A stretch of DNA of 64,000 bases, from positions 1 to 64,000 of the forward strand of contig NZ_JAAIWK010000007.1 of NCBI RefSeq assembly GCF_011008565.1, written 5' to 3'. Numbering within the stretch: the stretch's first letter is position 1; the number at the start of each line of letters is the position of its first letter. This document shows positions 20,335-30,013 of the stretch, one piece after another. The notes below the pieces were generated by a model. The model had not been told where the DNA came from and did not search any database. It saw only the letters and a list, made by a program, of their open reading frames with translations. The DNA comes from Heyndrickxia ginsengihumi. Lineage in GTDB: Bacteria; Bacillota; Bacilli; Bacillales; Bacillaceae_C. Made by a program: the position numbers and the translations under genes.

Positions 20335-20697
20335 ATGTCAATTGAAATTAATACAGCGTACGGTCAAATAGATATATCAAATGATGTTGTCGCTACTATT
20401 GCAGGAGGAGCTGCGATTGACTGTTTCGGGATTGTTGGAATGGCGTCAAAAAATCAAATCCGCGATGGGATTACTGAAATTTTACGAAAAGAAAACTTCT
20501 CACGCGGTGTTATTGTACGCCAGCAAGATGATCACGTAGAAATAGATATGTATATTATTGTAAGCTATGGAACGAAGATTTCAGAGATTGCGCATAATGT
20601 TCAATCAAAGGTGAAATATACATTAAATAAAACAATGGGTTTATCTGTTGATGGTATCAATATTTATGTACAAGGCGTTCGTGTAACGAATCCTTAA
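20335..20697 (+). CDS. yloU: Asp23/Gls24 family protein YloU
   Basis: A small protein of the Asp23/Gls24 envelope-stress family, of unknown biochemical role. In Bacillales it is encoded beside the fatty acid kinase gene. The 120 residues begin MSIEINTAYGQIDIS and include AGGAAIDCFGIVGMASKNQ, RKENFSRGV and a C-terminal QGVRVTNP. The frame opens at 20314, but that ATG lies upstream of the SD AAGGAGG (20320-20326); the ATG at 20335 is 8 nt from it. A small hairpin, AGCCAA/TTGGCT, lies just upstream of the SD. It is followed by fakA after 21 nt. Confidence 0.92.
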   Translation: MSIEINTAYGQIDISNDVVATIAGGAAIDCFGIVGMASKNQIRDGITEILRKENFSRGVIVRQQDDHVEIDMYIIVSYGTKISEIAHNVQSKVKYTLNKTMGLSVDGINIYVQGVRVTNP

Positions 20698-20718
20698 TGT
20701 TATGAGGAGGAAATTTTT

Positions 20719-22395
20719 GTGGTTACATCATTAGATGGAAGACGCTTTGCTGAAATGGTTATACAGGGAGCTAATCATTTAGCTACAAACGCGCAAGTCG
20801 TTGATGCGCTGAATGTTTTTCCAGTTCCCGATGGTGATACGGGAACGAATATGAACTTGACAATGACTTCTGGTGCACAAGAAGTAAAAAGCCATATTCA
20901 AGATCATATAGGAGCCCTTTCTGTTTCATTTGCAAAAGGATTATTAATGGGAGCGAGAGGAAACTCAGGTGTAATTTTATCGCAGTTATTCCGAGGATTT
21001 TCAAAATCGATTGAAAACAAAGCAGCCATTACAAGCACTGAGTTTGCCGATGCATTTCAAGCTGGGATTGAGAGTGCTTTTAAAGCAATTATGAAGCCAG
21101 TGGAAGGAACGATTTTGACAGTAGCACGTGAAGCTGCTAAAAAAGGTGTTCAAGTTGCTCGGAAAGAGAAAGATATTACAGTTGTAATGGAGGCTATTCT
21201 TTTAGAAGCACAAAAGACATTAAACCGAACTCCCGAAATGCTGCCTGTTTTAAAAGAAGTAGGTGTAGTTGATAGCGGTGGTCAAGGGCTTGTCTTTATT
21301 TATGAGGGCTTTCTTGCCGAACTAAAAGGAGAAGAGCTTCCTGATAATCCAACAGCTATTCCAACGATGAATGAGTTAGTGAGTGCTGAACATCACAAAC
21401 ACGCTCAAAGCTTTATGAATACTGCAGACATTAAGTTTGGATATTGTACGGAAATTATGGTGAGATTGGAAGAGGAGAAATTAACGAAACATCCATTTTC
21501 TGAAGAACAATTTCGCCAAGATTTGAGTCAATATGGTGATTCTTTATTAGTGATTGCTGATGATGATATCGTCAAAGTACATGTACACTCGGAACAACCT
21601 GGTGCTGTTCTTAGCTATGGTCAGCAATATGGAAGCTTAATTAAAATTAAAATTGAAAATATGCGTGAGCAACACAGTTCTATTGTCGGTAGCGAAACAC
21701 AGCATGAGCTTGTCATGGAGAAAAAGACAAGAGAGAAAAAATCGTACGGAATTGTGGCGATTGCAATGGGAGAAGGGATTGCCGAGCTTTTTAGAAGCAT
21801 TGGTGCAGATGCTGTCATTGAAGGCGGACAAACAATGAATCCGAGCACAGAAGACATCTTGAACGCTATAAAAGAAGTCAATGCTGAAAAAATTATGATC
21901 TTGCCAAATAATAAAAATATTGTGATGGCAAGTGAGCAAGCGGCGGAAATGGCAGATGGAGAAATCGTTGTTATTCCTTCAAAGACTGTACCTCAAGGTA
22001 TGGCTGCGTTATTAGCTTTTAATCCATCAGCAACACTGGAAAAAAATAAACAAGCGATGTTCGCTGCACTTCAACATGTGAAATCTGGGCAAGTTACTTA
22101 TGCTGTTAGAGATACAAACATCGAAGGCATTGCAATTAATAAAGATGATTACATGGGCATTTTTGAAGGTAAGATCGTGGAAACAAGTTCAGATCTGCTG
22201 ACAGCGTCTAAACAATTAATCGATAAAATGATTGATGAAGATGACGAAATTATAACAATTATTTATGGACAAGATGCTACTTCTGAACAAGTCGATGAAT
22301 TAGTCACATACATTGAACAAGAATATGATGAAATTGAAGTAGAAGTTCATAGTGGAAAACAACCATTATATTCTTTTATATTTGCAATTGAGTAA
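20719..22395 (+). CDS. fakA: Fatty acid kinase catalytic subunit FakA (DhaL-domain protein YloV)
   Basis: Phosphorylates exogenous fatty acids bound to FakB partner proteins, feeding acyl-phosphate to PlsY/PlsX. The 558 residues have an N-terminal DhaL nucleotide-binding domain (about 1-210: NVFPVPDGDTGTNMNLT, GARGNSGVILSQLFRGF) with the Mg-ATP aspartates, a middle domain, and a C-terminal DegV-like/FakB-interacting domain (ILPNNKNIVMAS, IPSKTVPQGM). It starts with GTG after GAGGAGG. No FakB gene is present in the window. plsX lies about 4.5 kb downstream. Confidence 0.93.
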   Translation: MVTSLDGRRFAEMVIQGANHLATNAQVVDALNVFPVPDGDTGTNMNLTMTSGAQEVKSHIQDHIGALSVSFAKGLLMGARGNSGVILSQLFRGFSKSIENKAAITSTEFADAFQAGIESAFKAIMKPVEGTILTVAREAAKKGVQVARKEKDITVVMEAILLEAQKTLNRTPEMLPVLKEVGVVDSGGQGLVFIYEGFLAELKGEELPDNPTAIPTMNELVSAEHHKHAQSFMNTADIKFGYCTEIMVRLEEEKLTKHPFSEEQFRQDLSQYGDSLLVIADDDIVKVHVHSEQPGAVLSYGQQYGSLIKIKIENMREQHSSIVGSETQHELVMEKKTREKKSYGIVAIAMGEGIAELFRSIGADAVIEGGQTMNPSTEDILNAIKEVNAEKIMILPNNKNIVMASEQAAEMADGEIVVIPSKTVPQGMAALLAFNPSATLEKNKQAMFAALQHVKSGQVTYAVRDTNIEGIAINKDDYMGIFEGKIVETSSDLLTASKQLIDKMIDEDDEIITIIYGQDATSEQVDELVTYIEQEYDEIEVEVHSGKQPLYSFIFAIE

Positions 22396-22453
22396 TCTTC
22401 AATATTGTGTAAACATGTAAACAGCGAAGAAGGACTTCTAGGGAGTGTATAAA

Positions 22454-23116
22454 GTGAAATATAAAAGTGTATTTGATATTATAGGACCAGTGATGATTGG
22501 TCCTTCTAGTTCTCATACAGCCGGAGCTGCAAGAATTGGCAGGGTAGCTAGAAATCTATTTGGAAGACAGCCAAAATGGGCAAATATTTATTTTTATGGT
22601 TCATTTGCCGATACTTATAAAGGCCATGGTACAGATGTAGCCATTGTTGGTGGGCTATTAGATTTTGATACATTTGATCAGCGTATTATTTCTTCGCTTA
22701 ATATCGCTAAAGATGTTGGAATGAAAGTCGAATTTTTTGTAGAAAAAGCAGTTCCAGAACATCCGAATACAGCCAAAATTGTAATTGGAGATGATCTGGG
22801 AGAAATGGAACTTGTTGGTATTTCAATTGGTGGCGGAAAAATTGAAATAACCGAGTTAAACGGCTTTCAATTGCGCTTATCGGGACATCATCCAGCAATT
22901 CTGGTTGTACATGATGACCGTTTTGGGGCTATTGCTGCTGTGGCTAATATACTTTCAAAACATGAAATCAATATAGGTCATATGGAGGTCTCTCGCAAAG
23001 AAGTTGGAAAAATGGCATTAATGGTTATTGAAGTTGATCAAAATATTAATGATACTGTATTAACTGAAATTCAAAGCTTACCTAATATTACGCAAGTAGC
23101 AAGAGTAGTAGATTAG
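22454..23116 (+). CDS. sdaAB: L-serine dehydratase, beta subunit
   Basis: One half of the two-subunit iron-sulfur L-serine dehydratase, which deaminates L-serine to pyruvate and ammonia. The 220 residues open with KYKSVFDIIGPVMIGPSSSH, the beta-domain signature, then SFADTYKGHGTD and VGGLLDFDT. A C-terminal ACT domain (from about 148) follows. A GTG at 22445 is also in frame but overlaps the SD GGGAG; the GTG at 22454 gives the correct spacing and family length. The alpha subunit gene follows after a 94-nt gap. Confidence 0.95.
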   Translation: MKYKSVFDIIGPVMIGPSSSHTAGAARIGRVARNLFGRQPKWANIYFYGSFADTYKGHGTDVAIVGGLLDFDTFDQRIISSLNIAKDVGMKVEFFVEKAVPEHPNTAKIVIGDDLGEMELVGISIGGGKIEITELNGFQLRLSGHHPAILVVHDDRFGAIAAVANILSKHEINIGHMEVSRKEVGKMALMVIEVDQNINDTVLTEIQSLPNITQVARVVD

Positions 23117-23169
23117 TATAAAATGATTATATAATCAAACATTCTTTTTTAATTTTTAAAAGTAACATT

Positions 23170-23184
23170 ATGGTAACGCTTTCG
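23170..23184 (+). promoter_or_regulatory. Possible CcpA cre-like site upstream of sdaAA
   Basis: The 15-mer ATGGTAACGCTTTCG fits a recalled degenerate cre consensus (WTGNAANCGNWNNCW) at 13 of 15 positions, with mismatches at positions 5 and 15. It lies 27 nt before the sdaAA start. Such degenerate matches occur by chance, so this is only a suggestion of carbon catabolite control. Confidence 0.25.
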
Positions 23185-23210
23185 TACACACCTTAAGGAG
23201 GTACACTACT

Positions 23211-24098
23211 ATGTTTCGAAACGTTGCTGAATTAGTTAATTTAGCTGAAACGCAAAATAAAAAAATTTCGGAGATTATGATTGAACAGGAAGTCGAGATA
23301 ACTGGGAAATCACGAGAAGATATTTTAAAACAAATGGATAAAAATTTAACTGTTATGGAAGAAGCGGTTGAACGCGGATTAAACGGTGTTCATTCTGTTT
23401 CGGGATTAACAGGCGGAGATGCTGTTCTTATGCAGCAATACATTGAAAAAGGAAAGTTTTTATCGGGTGAAATTATACTTGATGCCGTAAGTAAAGCAGT
23501 TGCAACAAATGAAGTGAATGCGGCGATGGGAACAATTTGTGCGACACCAACTGCGGGCTCTGCGGGAGTAGTACCAGGGACGCTTTTTGCTGTTAAAAGA
23601 AAATTAAATCCAACAAGGGAGCAAATGATTCAATTTTTGTTTACATCAGGGGCTTTCGGTTTTGTTGTTGCGAATAATGCTTTTATATCGGGCGCTGCTG
23701 GTGGATGTCAAGCCGAAGTCGGCTCAGCTGCTGGAATGGCTGCTGCGGCTATTGTTGAAATGGCCGGAGGGACACCATCACAATGTGCAGAGGCGATGGC
23801 AATTACGTTAAAAAATATGCTTGGCCTCGTATGTGACCCAGTAGCAGGTCTAGTAGAAGTACCATGTGTAAAAAGAAATGCAATGGGGGCAGCAAATGCC
23901 ATGATTGCAGCGGATATGGCGCTCGCAGGAATAAAAAGCCGAATTCCATGCGATGAAGTTATCGATGCAATGTATAAAATTGGTCAAAGAATGCCTACCG
24001 CTCTAAAAGAAACTGCACAAGGAGGGTTGGCGGATACACCGACAGCACGCAAACTTGAAGCGAAAATATTCGGTATTCCGTTAAATAGCCGTGAATAA
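23211..24098 (+). CDS. sdaAA: L-serine dehydratase, alpha subunit
   Basis: The catalytic iron-sulfur subunit partnering SdaAB. The 295 residues are rich in Gly/Ala and contain the serine dehydratase alpha motifs GLTGGDAVLMQQY, CATPTAGSAGVVPG (first cluster Cys), GCQAEVGSAAGMAAAA, GLVCDPVAGLVEVPC (two cysteines) and the C-terminal MPTALKETAQGGLADT. The SD AAGGAGG is well placed. It overlaps the GTG start of recG by 8 nt. In B. subtilis this pair also lies between yloV and recG. Confidence 0.95.
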   Translation: MFRNVAELVNLAETQNKKISEIMIEQEVEITGKSREDILKQMDKNLTVMEEAVERGLNGVHSVSGLTGGDAVLMQQYIEKGKFLSGEIILDAVSKAVATNEVNAAMGTICATPTAGSAGVVPGTLFAVKRKLNPTREQMIQFLFTSGAFGFVVANNAFISGAAGGCQAEVGSAAGMAAAAIVEMAGGTPSQCAEAMAITLKNMLGLVCDPVAGLVEVPCVKRNAMGAANAMIAADMALAGIKSRIPCDEVIDAMYKIGQRMPTALKETAQGGLADTPTARKLEAKIFGIPLNSRE

Positions 24099-26139
24099 TC
24101 CGTTAGATCAGTCTGTATCAGTGATTAAAGGTATTGGTGAAGAAACAGAACATAATCTTCAGCTCATGGGCATTTATACTGTACGCGATTTACTTGAGTT
24201 TTTTCCATACCGCTATGATGACTTTCGCTTACGAAATTTAGAAGAAGTACAGCATGATGAGAGAATTACAGTAGAAGGGAGGGTTCATAGTGAACCTTCT
24301 CTTGTGTATTACGGGCGAAAAAAGTCACGACTTACAATGAAAGTATTAGTTGGCAAGACATTAATTACAGCTGTATTCTTTAATCAGCCTTACTTGAAAA
24401 ACAAAATAAACATGCAAGATATAATTACATTGACAGGAAAGTGGGATCAATATCGTTTAACGATTACTGTACAGGAGATGAAATTAGGTTCAGTCCAGCG
24501 CACTGCTGATTTTGAACCTGTATATGCTGTAAAGGAAAAACTGACTGTCAAACAACTAAGAAAGTATATTCATTCTGCCTTTAGCACATTTGGTGATTAT
24601 ATTGAAGAGTCATTACCTGAAGATATACGAACTTCTTATAAACTATACTCCAGAAAACGCGCGATGCATTCTATGCACTTCCCGCAATCAGAAAAAGATT
24701 TGAAACAAGCAAGACGTGCAATTGTTTATGAAGAATTTTTGCTTTTTCAATTAAAAATGCAGGCGTTACGTAAATTTGAAAGAGAACATTCACATGGTAT
24801 AGAAATCAACTATGACTTGGAGAAATTAAAACAATTTATTGCATCCTTACCTTTTCCACTTACAGAAGCACAAAAGCGAGTTGTAAATGAGATTTGCGGA
24901 GATTTAAAATCGCCAGTTCGCATGAATCGACTGCTGCAAGGCGATGTCGGTTCGGGAAAAACGGTTGTTGCCGCAATGGCCTTATTTGCAGCGATAACAG
25001 CTGGGTATCAAGGTGCATTAATGGTTCCAACCGAAATATTAGCGGAACAGCATGCCGATTCTTTGCATCAATTACTTGAACCGCATGGCATTAGAATCTC
25101 TTTATTGACAAGTTCTGTAAAAGGGAAAAAACGCAAATTGTTATTAGAACAATTGCAAGCTGGGGAAATTGATCTTGTCATTGGAACGCATGCGCTGATT
25201 CAAAATGATGTAAACTTTCATAAGCTTGGGCTAGTAATAACGGATGAGCAACACCGATTTGGAGTTGAACAGCGAAGGATTTTACGAGAAAAAGGCGAGG
25301 CGCCTGATGTTTTATTTATGACAGCAACGCCTATACCACGAACATTGGCCATTACAGTATTTGGTGAAATGGATGTTTCAATTATAGACGAACTGCCGGC
25401 AGGTCGAAAAACAATAGAAACGTATTGGGTCAAGCACGATATGTTAGACAGAGTGCTTCGTTTTATTGAAAAAGAGTTGCAAAAAGGTAGACAAGCCTAT
25501 GTCATTTGTCCGTTAATCGAGGAATCAGATAAATTAGATGTTCAAAATGCGATCGATGTTCATGCGATGTTAGCGCAACATTTTGGATCTCACTATCATG
25601 TTGGCTTGATGCACGGAAGACTTCCAGCAGAAGAAAAAGATAGTGTCATGAAGGCATTTGCTCAAAATGAAGTTCAACTGCTTGTTTCTACTACAGTTGT
25701 GGAGGTCGGAGTAAATGTTCCAAATGCAACGATGATGGTCATTTATGATGCGGAACGTTTTGGGCTTTCACAGCTCCATCAATTACGGGGGCGAGTCGGT
25801 AGAGGAAATGATCAATCATACTGTATATTATTAGCTGATCCTAAAACAGAAATTGGGAAAGAACGAATGAAAATCATGACTGAGACGAATGATGGATTTG
25901 TATTAAGTGAGAAAGATCTCGAGTTGCGTGGTCCTGGAGATTTTTTTGGCAGGAAACAAAGTGGAGTGCCTGAATTTAAAGTTGCAGACATGGTCCATGA
26001 TTATCGGGCATTGGAAACGGCCCGGAGCGATGCGCAAACATTCATTCAATCAGAAAGATTCTGGAACGATGCTGAATTCAAATTTCTTAGAACTAGGTTG
26101 CAACAGTCAGGAGTATTACAAGGGGAAAAACTAGATTAA
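24091..26139 (+). CDS. recG: ATP-dependent DNA helicase RecG
   Basis: A branch-migrating superfamily 2 helicase that remodels stalled forks and Holliday junctions. At 682 residues it equals B. subtilis RecG. It has an N-terminal wedge/OB domain, Walker A GDVGSGKT, the DEQH box in ITDEQHRFGVEQ, TATPIPRTLA, the TRG-region motif VVEVGVNVPNA, motif VI QLRGRVGRG, and the C-terminal GPGDFFGRKQSG. It starts with GTG inside the end of sdaAA, indicating coupling. The fapR promoter follows it. Confidence 0.97.
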   Translation: MNNPLDQSVSVIKGIGEETEHNLQLMGIYTVRDLLEFFPYRYDDFRLRNLEEVQHDERITVEGRVHSEPSLVYYGRKKSRLTMKVLVGKTLITAVFFNQPYLKNKINMQDIITLTGKWDQYRLTITVQEMKLGSVQRTADFEPVYAVKEKLTVKQLRKYIHSAFSTFGDYIEESLPEDIRTSYKLYSRKRAMHSMHFPQSEKDLKQARRAIVYEEFLLFQLKMQALRKFEREHSHGIEINYDLEKLKQFIASLPFPLTEAQKRVVNEICGDLKSPVRMNRLLQGDVGSGKTVVAAMALFAAITAGYQGALMVPTEILAEQHADSLHQLLEPHGIRISLLTSSVKGKKRKLLLEQLQAGEIDLVIGTHALIQNDVNFHKLGLVITDEQHRFGVEQRRILREKGEAPDVLFMTATPIPRTLAITVFGEMDVSIIDELPAGRKTIETYWVKHDMLDRVLRFIEKELQKGRQAYVICPLIEESDKLDVQNAIDVHAMLAQHFGSHYHVGLMHGRLPAEEKDSVMKAFAQNEVQLLVSTTVVEVGVNVPNATMMVIYDAERFGLSQLHQLRGRVGRGNDQSYCILLADPKTEIGKERMKIMTETNDGFVLSEKDLELRGPGDFFGRKQSGVPEFKVADMVHDYRALETARSDAQTFIQSERFWNDAEFKFLRTRLQQSGVLQGEKLD

Positions 26140-26189
26140 TGTTAACGTTTGATAAAATTATCGTATACTCATATGAATTCCAATGATGG

Positions 26190-26218
26190 TTGCAAACTTT
26201 TCTTTGTTTTTATATACT
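26190..26218 (+). promoter_or_regulatory. Sigma-A-type promoter of the fapR operon
   Basis: TTGCAA (26190-26195), a 17-nt spacer, and TATACT (26213-26218). The predicted start site falls in or next to the FapR operator that follows. Confidence 0.75.
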
Positions 26219-26221
26219 ACT

Positions 26222-26241
26222 ATTAGTACCAAGTCCTAAAT
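26222..26241 (+). promoter_or_regulatory. FapR operator (fatty-acid regulator binding site)
   Basis: ATTAGTACCAAGTCCTAAAT is an imperfect inverted repeat. It matches the FapR box as I recall it from Bacillus and Staphylococcus (ATTAGTACC followed by a degenerate inverted half). It starts 4 nt after the -10 element, where a bound repressor would block transcription, and 20 nt before the fapR ATG. It implies autoregulation and malonyl-CoA-responsive control of fapR-plsX-fabD-fabG. Confidence 0.85.
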
Positions 26242-26261
26242 GTAGAGATGGTGTTTGCATC

Positions 26262-26852
26262 ATGAAACTAAAAAAAAAGGATCGACAAATAAAATTAAAG
26301 GAAACAATAGAACTAAATCCTTTTATTACAGATGAGGATCTTGCTGAACAGTTTCAGGTCAGTGTTCAAACGATTCGGCTTGATCGTTTAGAATTGTCTA
26401 TTCCTGAACTAAGAGAACGGATTAAAAATGTTGCGGAAAAACGCTTTGCTGAAGAGGTTAAAGCGTTGCCTATTGATGAAGTGATCGGTGAAATCATTGA
26501 CATAGAACTTGATCAAAGTGCAATTTCCATTTTTGACGTAAAAAAAGAACATGTATTTAGTCGAAACTTAATTGCGCGTGGCCATCATCTATTTGCTCAA
26601 GCCAATTCTTTAGCAGTTGCAGTTATTGATGAAGACGTCGCTTTGACAGCGAAAGCGAATATTCATTTTTTACGTTCTGTTAAAGCAGGTGAACGTGTCA
26701 TTGCAAAAGCAAAAGTATCGAAGTTGCATAAAAATCATGATCGAACTGTTGTAAACGTCCTAAGTTATGTTGAAAATGAACTTGTTTTTAAAGGCGAGTT
26801 TGAAATGTACCGGAATAGAGCACAACTTGATCATAATAGAGATCATGATTGA
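26262..26852 (+). CDS. fapR: Fatty acid and phospholipid biosynthesis repressor FapR
   Basis: A transcriptional repressor released from DNA by malonyl-CoA, controlling fab and pls genes. The 196 residues have an N-terminal DeoR-like HTH (about 1-60: [33 protein letters not shown]) and a C-terminal hot-dog effector domain ([19 protein letters not shown]). The frame is open 24 codons further upstream, but that would run through the promoter and FapR box; the ATG at 26262 matches the family. The SD is weak (GATGGTG). It heads the operon with plsX, fabD, fabG and probably acpA. Confidence 0.96.
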   Translation: MKLKKKDRQIKLKETIELNPFITDEDLAEQFQVSVQTIRLDRLELSIPELRERIKNVAEKRFAEEVKALPIDEVIGEIIDIELDQSAISIFDVKKEHVFSRNLIARGHHLFAQANSLAVAVIDEDVALTAKANIHFLRSVKAGERVIAKAKVSKLHKNHDRTVVNVLSYVENELVFKGEFEMYRNRAQLDHNRDHD

Positions 26853-26907
26853 TTAAACCACATTGTTTGGATAGTAAGAATGTGAAGTGGAAATGAGGAT
26901 GAAAGTG

Positions 26908-27912
26908 ATGAGATTAGCAATTGATGCTATGGGCGGAGATCATGCTCCAAAAGAAATCATTTTAGGTATCAACAGGGCGATTAAACAATTTCAAGATGTA
27001 GAGTTTACTTTATATGGAGACGAAAACAAAATTAAACAATATCTTGAACCTACAACGAGAGTCGAAATTATACATACGGATGAAGTAATTTCTGGCACGG
27101 ATGAGCCAGTACGTGCTGTACGTCGAAAAAAAAATGCTTCAATGGTATTAATGGCACAGGCTGTAGCAGATGGAAAAGCAGATGCCTGTATTTCAGCAGG
27201 AAATACGGGCGCTTTAATGACTTCAGGGTTATTTATTGTTGGCCGTATTGAAGGTCTCGAACGCCCTGCTCTTGCTCCCATTATTCCAACGATTGATGGT
27301 CAAGGATTTGTAATGCTTGACTTAGGAGCAAATGCCGATGCAAAACCAGAGCATTTATTGCAGTTTGCCATTATGGGATCAATCTTTGCTGAAAAAGTAA
27401 GAGGTATAAAAAATCCTAGAGTGGGTCTCTTAAATATTGGCACAGAAGAAAAAAAGGGAAATGAGTTGACGAAGAAAACATTTCAGTTATTAAAAGATGC
27501 AGATCTTAACTTTATAGGGAATGTAGAGTCGAGAGATTTATTGCAAAGGCCTGCAGACGTTGTTGTTACAGATGGCTTTACAGGTAATATCGTATTAAAA
27601 ACAATTGAAGGAACCGCTTCGTCTGTATTTTCGATGCTTAAGCAAGTGTTCTATAAGAATATGAAAACGAAAATGGCTGCTATGTTAGTAAAATCCGATT
27701 TGTCAGATCTGAAAGGAATGATGGATTATACAGAATATGGCGGTTCAGGATTATTTGGATTAAAGGCTCCTGTCATTAAAGCACATGGTTCCTCTAATGC
27801 CAATGCAATTTATCATGCTGTACGTCAAGCACGTGAAATGGTTCAGCACGATGTCATTACAAAAATAAAAGATGCTATAAAGCAAACTTCTGAAACTAAA
27901 GGAGGAATATAA
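26908..27912 (+). CDS. plsX: Phosphate acyltransferase PlsX
   Basis: Makes acyl-phosphate from acyl-ACP for PlsY in phospholipid synthesis; it is a peripheral membrane enzyme. The 334 residues begin [16 protein letters not shown] and contain [52 protein letters not shown] and VVTDGFTGN. In-frame ATGs occur up to 7 codons upstream (26887), but GAGGA lies 8 nt before the ATG at 26908, and the family starts there. fabD follows after 1 nt. Confidence 0.96.
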   Translation: MRLAIDAMGGDHAPKEIILGINRAIKQFQDVEFTLYGDENKIKQYLEPTTRVEIIHTDEVISGTDEPVRAVRRKKNASMVLMAQAVADGKADACISAGNTGALMTSGLFIVGRIEGLERPALAPIIPTIDGQGFVMLDLGANADAKPEHLLQFAIMGSIFAEKVRGIKNPRVGLLNIGTEEKKGNELTKKTFQLLKDADLNFIGNVESRDLLQRPADVVVTDGFTGNIVLKTIEGTASSVFSMLKQVFYKNMKTKMAAMLVKSDLSDLKGMMDYTEYGGSGLFGLKAPVIKAHGSSNANAIYHAVRQAREMVQHDVITKIKDAIKQTSETKGGI

Positions 27913-27913
27913 G

Positions 27914-28849
27914 ATGGGGAAAATTGCTTTCGTTTTTCCTGGACAAGGGTCACAAACAGTAGGAATGGGGAAATCTGTTGTTGAAGCGAGTGAACAAGCA
28001 AAAGATATTTTTGCAAAAGCTGATGAGAGATTAGGTTTTTCCCTCTCTGATATTATCTTTAACGGTCCGCAGGATACACTGACAAATACAACATATGCCC
28101 AACCTGCCTTACTTACGACAAGTACTGCGATTCTACAATTACTAGAAGAAAAAGGAATTACCGCAGATTACGTTGCAGGTCATAGTTTAGGTGAGTATTC
28201 TGCGCTCGTTGCTGCAAAAGCGTTATCTTTCGAAGATGCTGTTTATGCAGTTCGAAAACGTGGCGAGTATATGGAAGAAGCTGTTCCAAATGGTATTGGC
28301 GGGATGGCTGCCATTCTTGGGCTAGATCGAGAAAAATTGCAAGAAATTACGAATCAAGTTTCTGCAGAAGGAGATTCTGTACAATTGGCGAATTTAAATT
28401 GTCCAGGGCAAATTGTGATTTCAGGTACAGCTGCAGGAATTGAGAAAGCATCAGCACTTGCTAAAGAGAACGGTGCAAAGCGTGCTATTCCATTGCAAGT
28501 AAGCGGCCCATTCCATTCAACATTAATGGAACCAGCAGCACAAAAATTCCAATCTGTTCTAGATGAAATTGACATTAATGATGCAAACATTCCAGTTGTT
28601 GCAAACGTACTTGCAGCCCCAATTGAAAAGGCAGCAGATATTAAAGTAAAACTAATTGAGCAATTGTACTCTCCTGTTTTATGGGAAGATTCAGTTGTAG
28701 CTTTAATTGAACTAGGTGTGGATACTTTCATTGAAATTGGCCCTGGTAAAGTGTTAGCTGGTTTAATTAGAAAAATTGATCGCAATGTTAAAACATTCTC
28801 TGTACAAGATGTTGAATCTTTTCAGGCGATGCTAGAAGAATTGCAATAG
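27914..28849 (+). CDS. fabD: Malonyl-CoA:ACP transacylase FabD
   Basis: Transfers malonyl from CoA to ACP to prime fatty-acid elongation. The 311 residues include the N-terminal FPGQGSQTVGMG, the catalytic nucleophile serine in AGHSLGEYSAL, the catalytic His in VSGPFHSTLM, and the C-terminal EIGPGKVLAGL. GGAGG precedes the ATG at a normal distance. It is tightly packed between plsX and fabG, consistent with one FapR-controlled transcript. Confidence 0.96.
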   Translation: MGKIAFVFPGQGSQTVGMGKSVVEASEQAKDIFAKADERLGFSLSDIIFNGPQDTLTNTTYAQPALLTTSTAILQLLEEKGITADYVAGHSLGEYSALVAAKALSFEDAVYAVRKRGEYMEEAVPNGIGGMAAILGLDREKLQEITNQVSAEGDSVQLANLNCPGQIVISGTAAGIEKASALAKENGAKRAIPLQVSGPFHSTLMEPAAQKFQSVLDEIDINDANIPVVANVLAAPIEKAADIKVKLIEQLYSPVLWEDSVVALIELGVDTFIEIGPGKVLAGLIRKIDRNVKTFSVQDVESFQAMLEELQ

Positions 28850-28869
28850 TATGAAGGGAGGGAAATAGT

Positions 28870-29613
28870 GTGATATTAGAAAATAAAGTTGTATTAGTTA
28901 CAGGGGGATCACGTGGAATTGGACGTGAAATTGCACTCGAATTTGCAAAAAATGGCGCTGATGTTATTGTCAATTTTGCTGGAAATGCTGATCGTGCAGA
29001 AACCGTTGTGAGCGAAATTAAAGCAATCGGTCAAGAAGCAATTGCTATTCAAGCAGATGTATCTAATGCCGACGATGTACAGCAGTTGTTTAAAGCAGCT
29101 ATAGAAAAGTTTGGGAAAATTGATATATTGGTAAATAATGCTGGGATTACCCGTGATAATTTATTAATGAGAATGAAAGAGGCTGAATGGGATGACGTTA
29201 TAAATACAAATTTAAAAGGCGTTTTCCTCTGTACAAAAGCGGCTACTCGACCAATGATGAAGCAGCGCTCTGGAAAAATTATTAACATTACTTCAATTGT
29301 TGCAATTAGCGGTAATCCAGGTCAAGCAAACTATGTTGCTGCTAAATCAGGTGTTATCGGTTTAACGAAAACATCAGCTCGAGAATTAGCAAGCAGGGGC
29401 ATTACGGTTAATGCAATTGCTCCTGGTTTTATTACAACAGACATGACGGAAACATTAACAGAAGAAATTAAGCAAGAAATGTTAAAACAAATTCCACTTG
29501 CTCGTTTCGGTGAACCGAAAGATATTGCGAAAGTAGCTTTATTTTTAGCTTCTGATGCAGCTGATTACTTAACAGGGCAAACAATCCATGTTGATGGCGG
29601 AATGGTGATGTAA
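28870..29613 (+). CDS. fabG: 3-oxoacyl-ACP reductase FabG
   Basis: NADPH-dependent reduction of 3-ketoacyl-ACP in the fatty-acid elongation cycle. A 247-residue classical short-chain dehydrogenase with TGGSRGIG (cofactor loop), [12 protein letters not shown], the catalytic Ser in INITSIV and the Tyr/Lys in YVAAKSG, and GFITTDMT. It ends with GGMVM, typical of FabG. It starts with GTG after GGGAGGG. acpA begins about 124 nt downstream with a possible promoter between them. Confidence 0.96.
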   Translation: MILENKVVLVTGGSRGIGREIALEFAKNGADVIVNFAGNADRAETVVSEIKAIGQEAIAIQADVSNADDVQQLFKAAIEKFGKIDILVNNAGITRDNLLMRMKEAEWDDVINTNLKGVFLCTKAATRPMMKQRSGKIINITSIVAISGNPGQANYVAAKSGVIGLTKTSARELASRGITVNAIAPGFITTDMTETLTEEIKQEMLKQIPLARFGEPKDIAKVALFLASDAADYLTGQTIHVDGGMVM

Positions 29614-29686
29614 TCACTAGTCTCATTCATAATGGAAACAATGATCATTGTAATTGTAAAAAAGTGTCTTAAAATAGAAGTTTTCC

Positions 29687-29715
29687 TTTATTATTTATAC
29701 GAAATCCTCTATAAT
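29687..29715 (+). promoter_or_regulatory. Possible promoter upstream of acpA
   Basis: A perfect -10 TATAAT (29710-29715) with a poor -35 candidate (TTTATT, 29687-29692) at 17-nt spacing. It sits in the 124-nt fabG-acpA gap and could give acpA expression independent of FapR. Confidence 0.45.
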
Positions 29716-29737
29716 GGCTTGAGGGGAGGTGAACCGC

Positions 29738-29971
29738 ATGGCAGATGTTTTAGAACGTGTAACAAAGATCATCGTTGACCGCCTTGGAGTTGAAGAATCT
29801 AAAATTACTCTTGAAGCTTCTTTTAAAGATGACCTAGGCGCTGATTCCCTAGATGTTGTTGAATTAGTAATGGAATTAGAAGATGAATTTGGAATGGAAA
29901 TTTCAGACGACGATGCTGAAAAGATTGTAACAGTGGGTGACGCTGTAAATTACATACAAAATCAGCAATAA
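29738..29971 (+). CDS. acpA: Acyl carrier protein
   Basis: Carries growing acyl chains on a phosphopantetheine arm. A 77-residue acidic four-helix protein with the attachment serine in [18 protein letters not shown] and a C-terminal [12 protein letters not shown]. An in-frame GTG three codons upstream overlaps the SD GGGGAGGTG, so the ATG at 29738 is the start. It is closed by a strong terminator ten bases downstream, ending the fatty-acid unit. Confidence 0.97.
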   Translation: MADVLERVTKIIVDRLGVEESKITLEASFKDDLGADSLDVVELVMELEDEFGMEISDDDAEKIVTVGDAVNYIQNQQ

Positions 29972-29980
29972 TCGTTTTAA

Positions 29981-30013
29981 AAAATGTCCCGTTAATGATA
30001 GCGGGGCATTTTT
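29981..30013 (+). terminator. Terminator of acpA
   Basis: AAATGTCCCG (29982-29991) and CGGGGCATTT (30002-30011) form a 10-bp stem with one G-T pair and a 10-nt loop, followed by a T-run. Confidence 0.85.
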
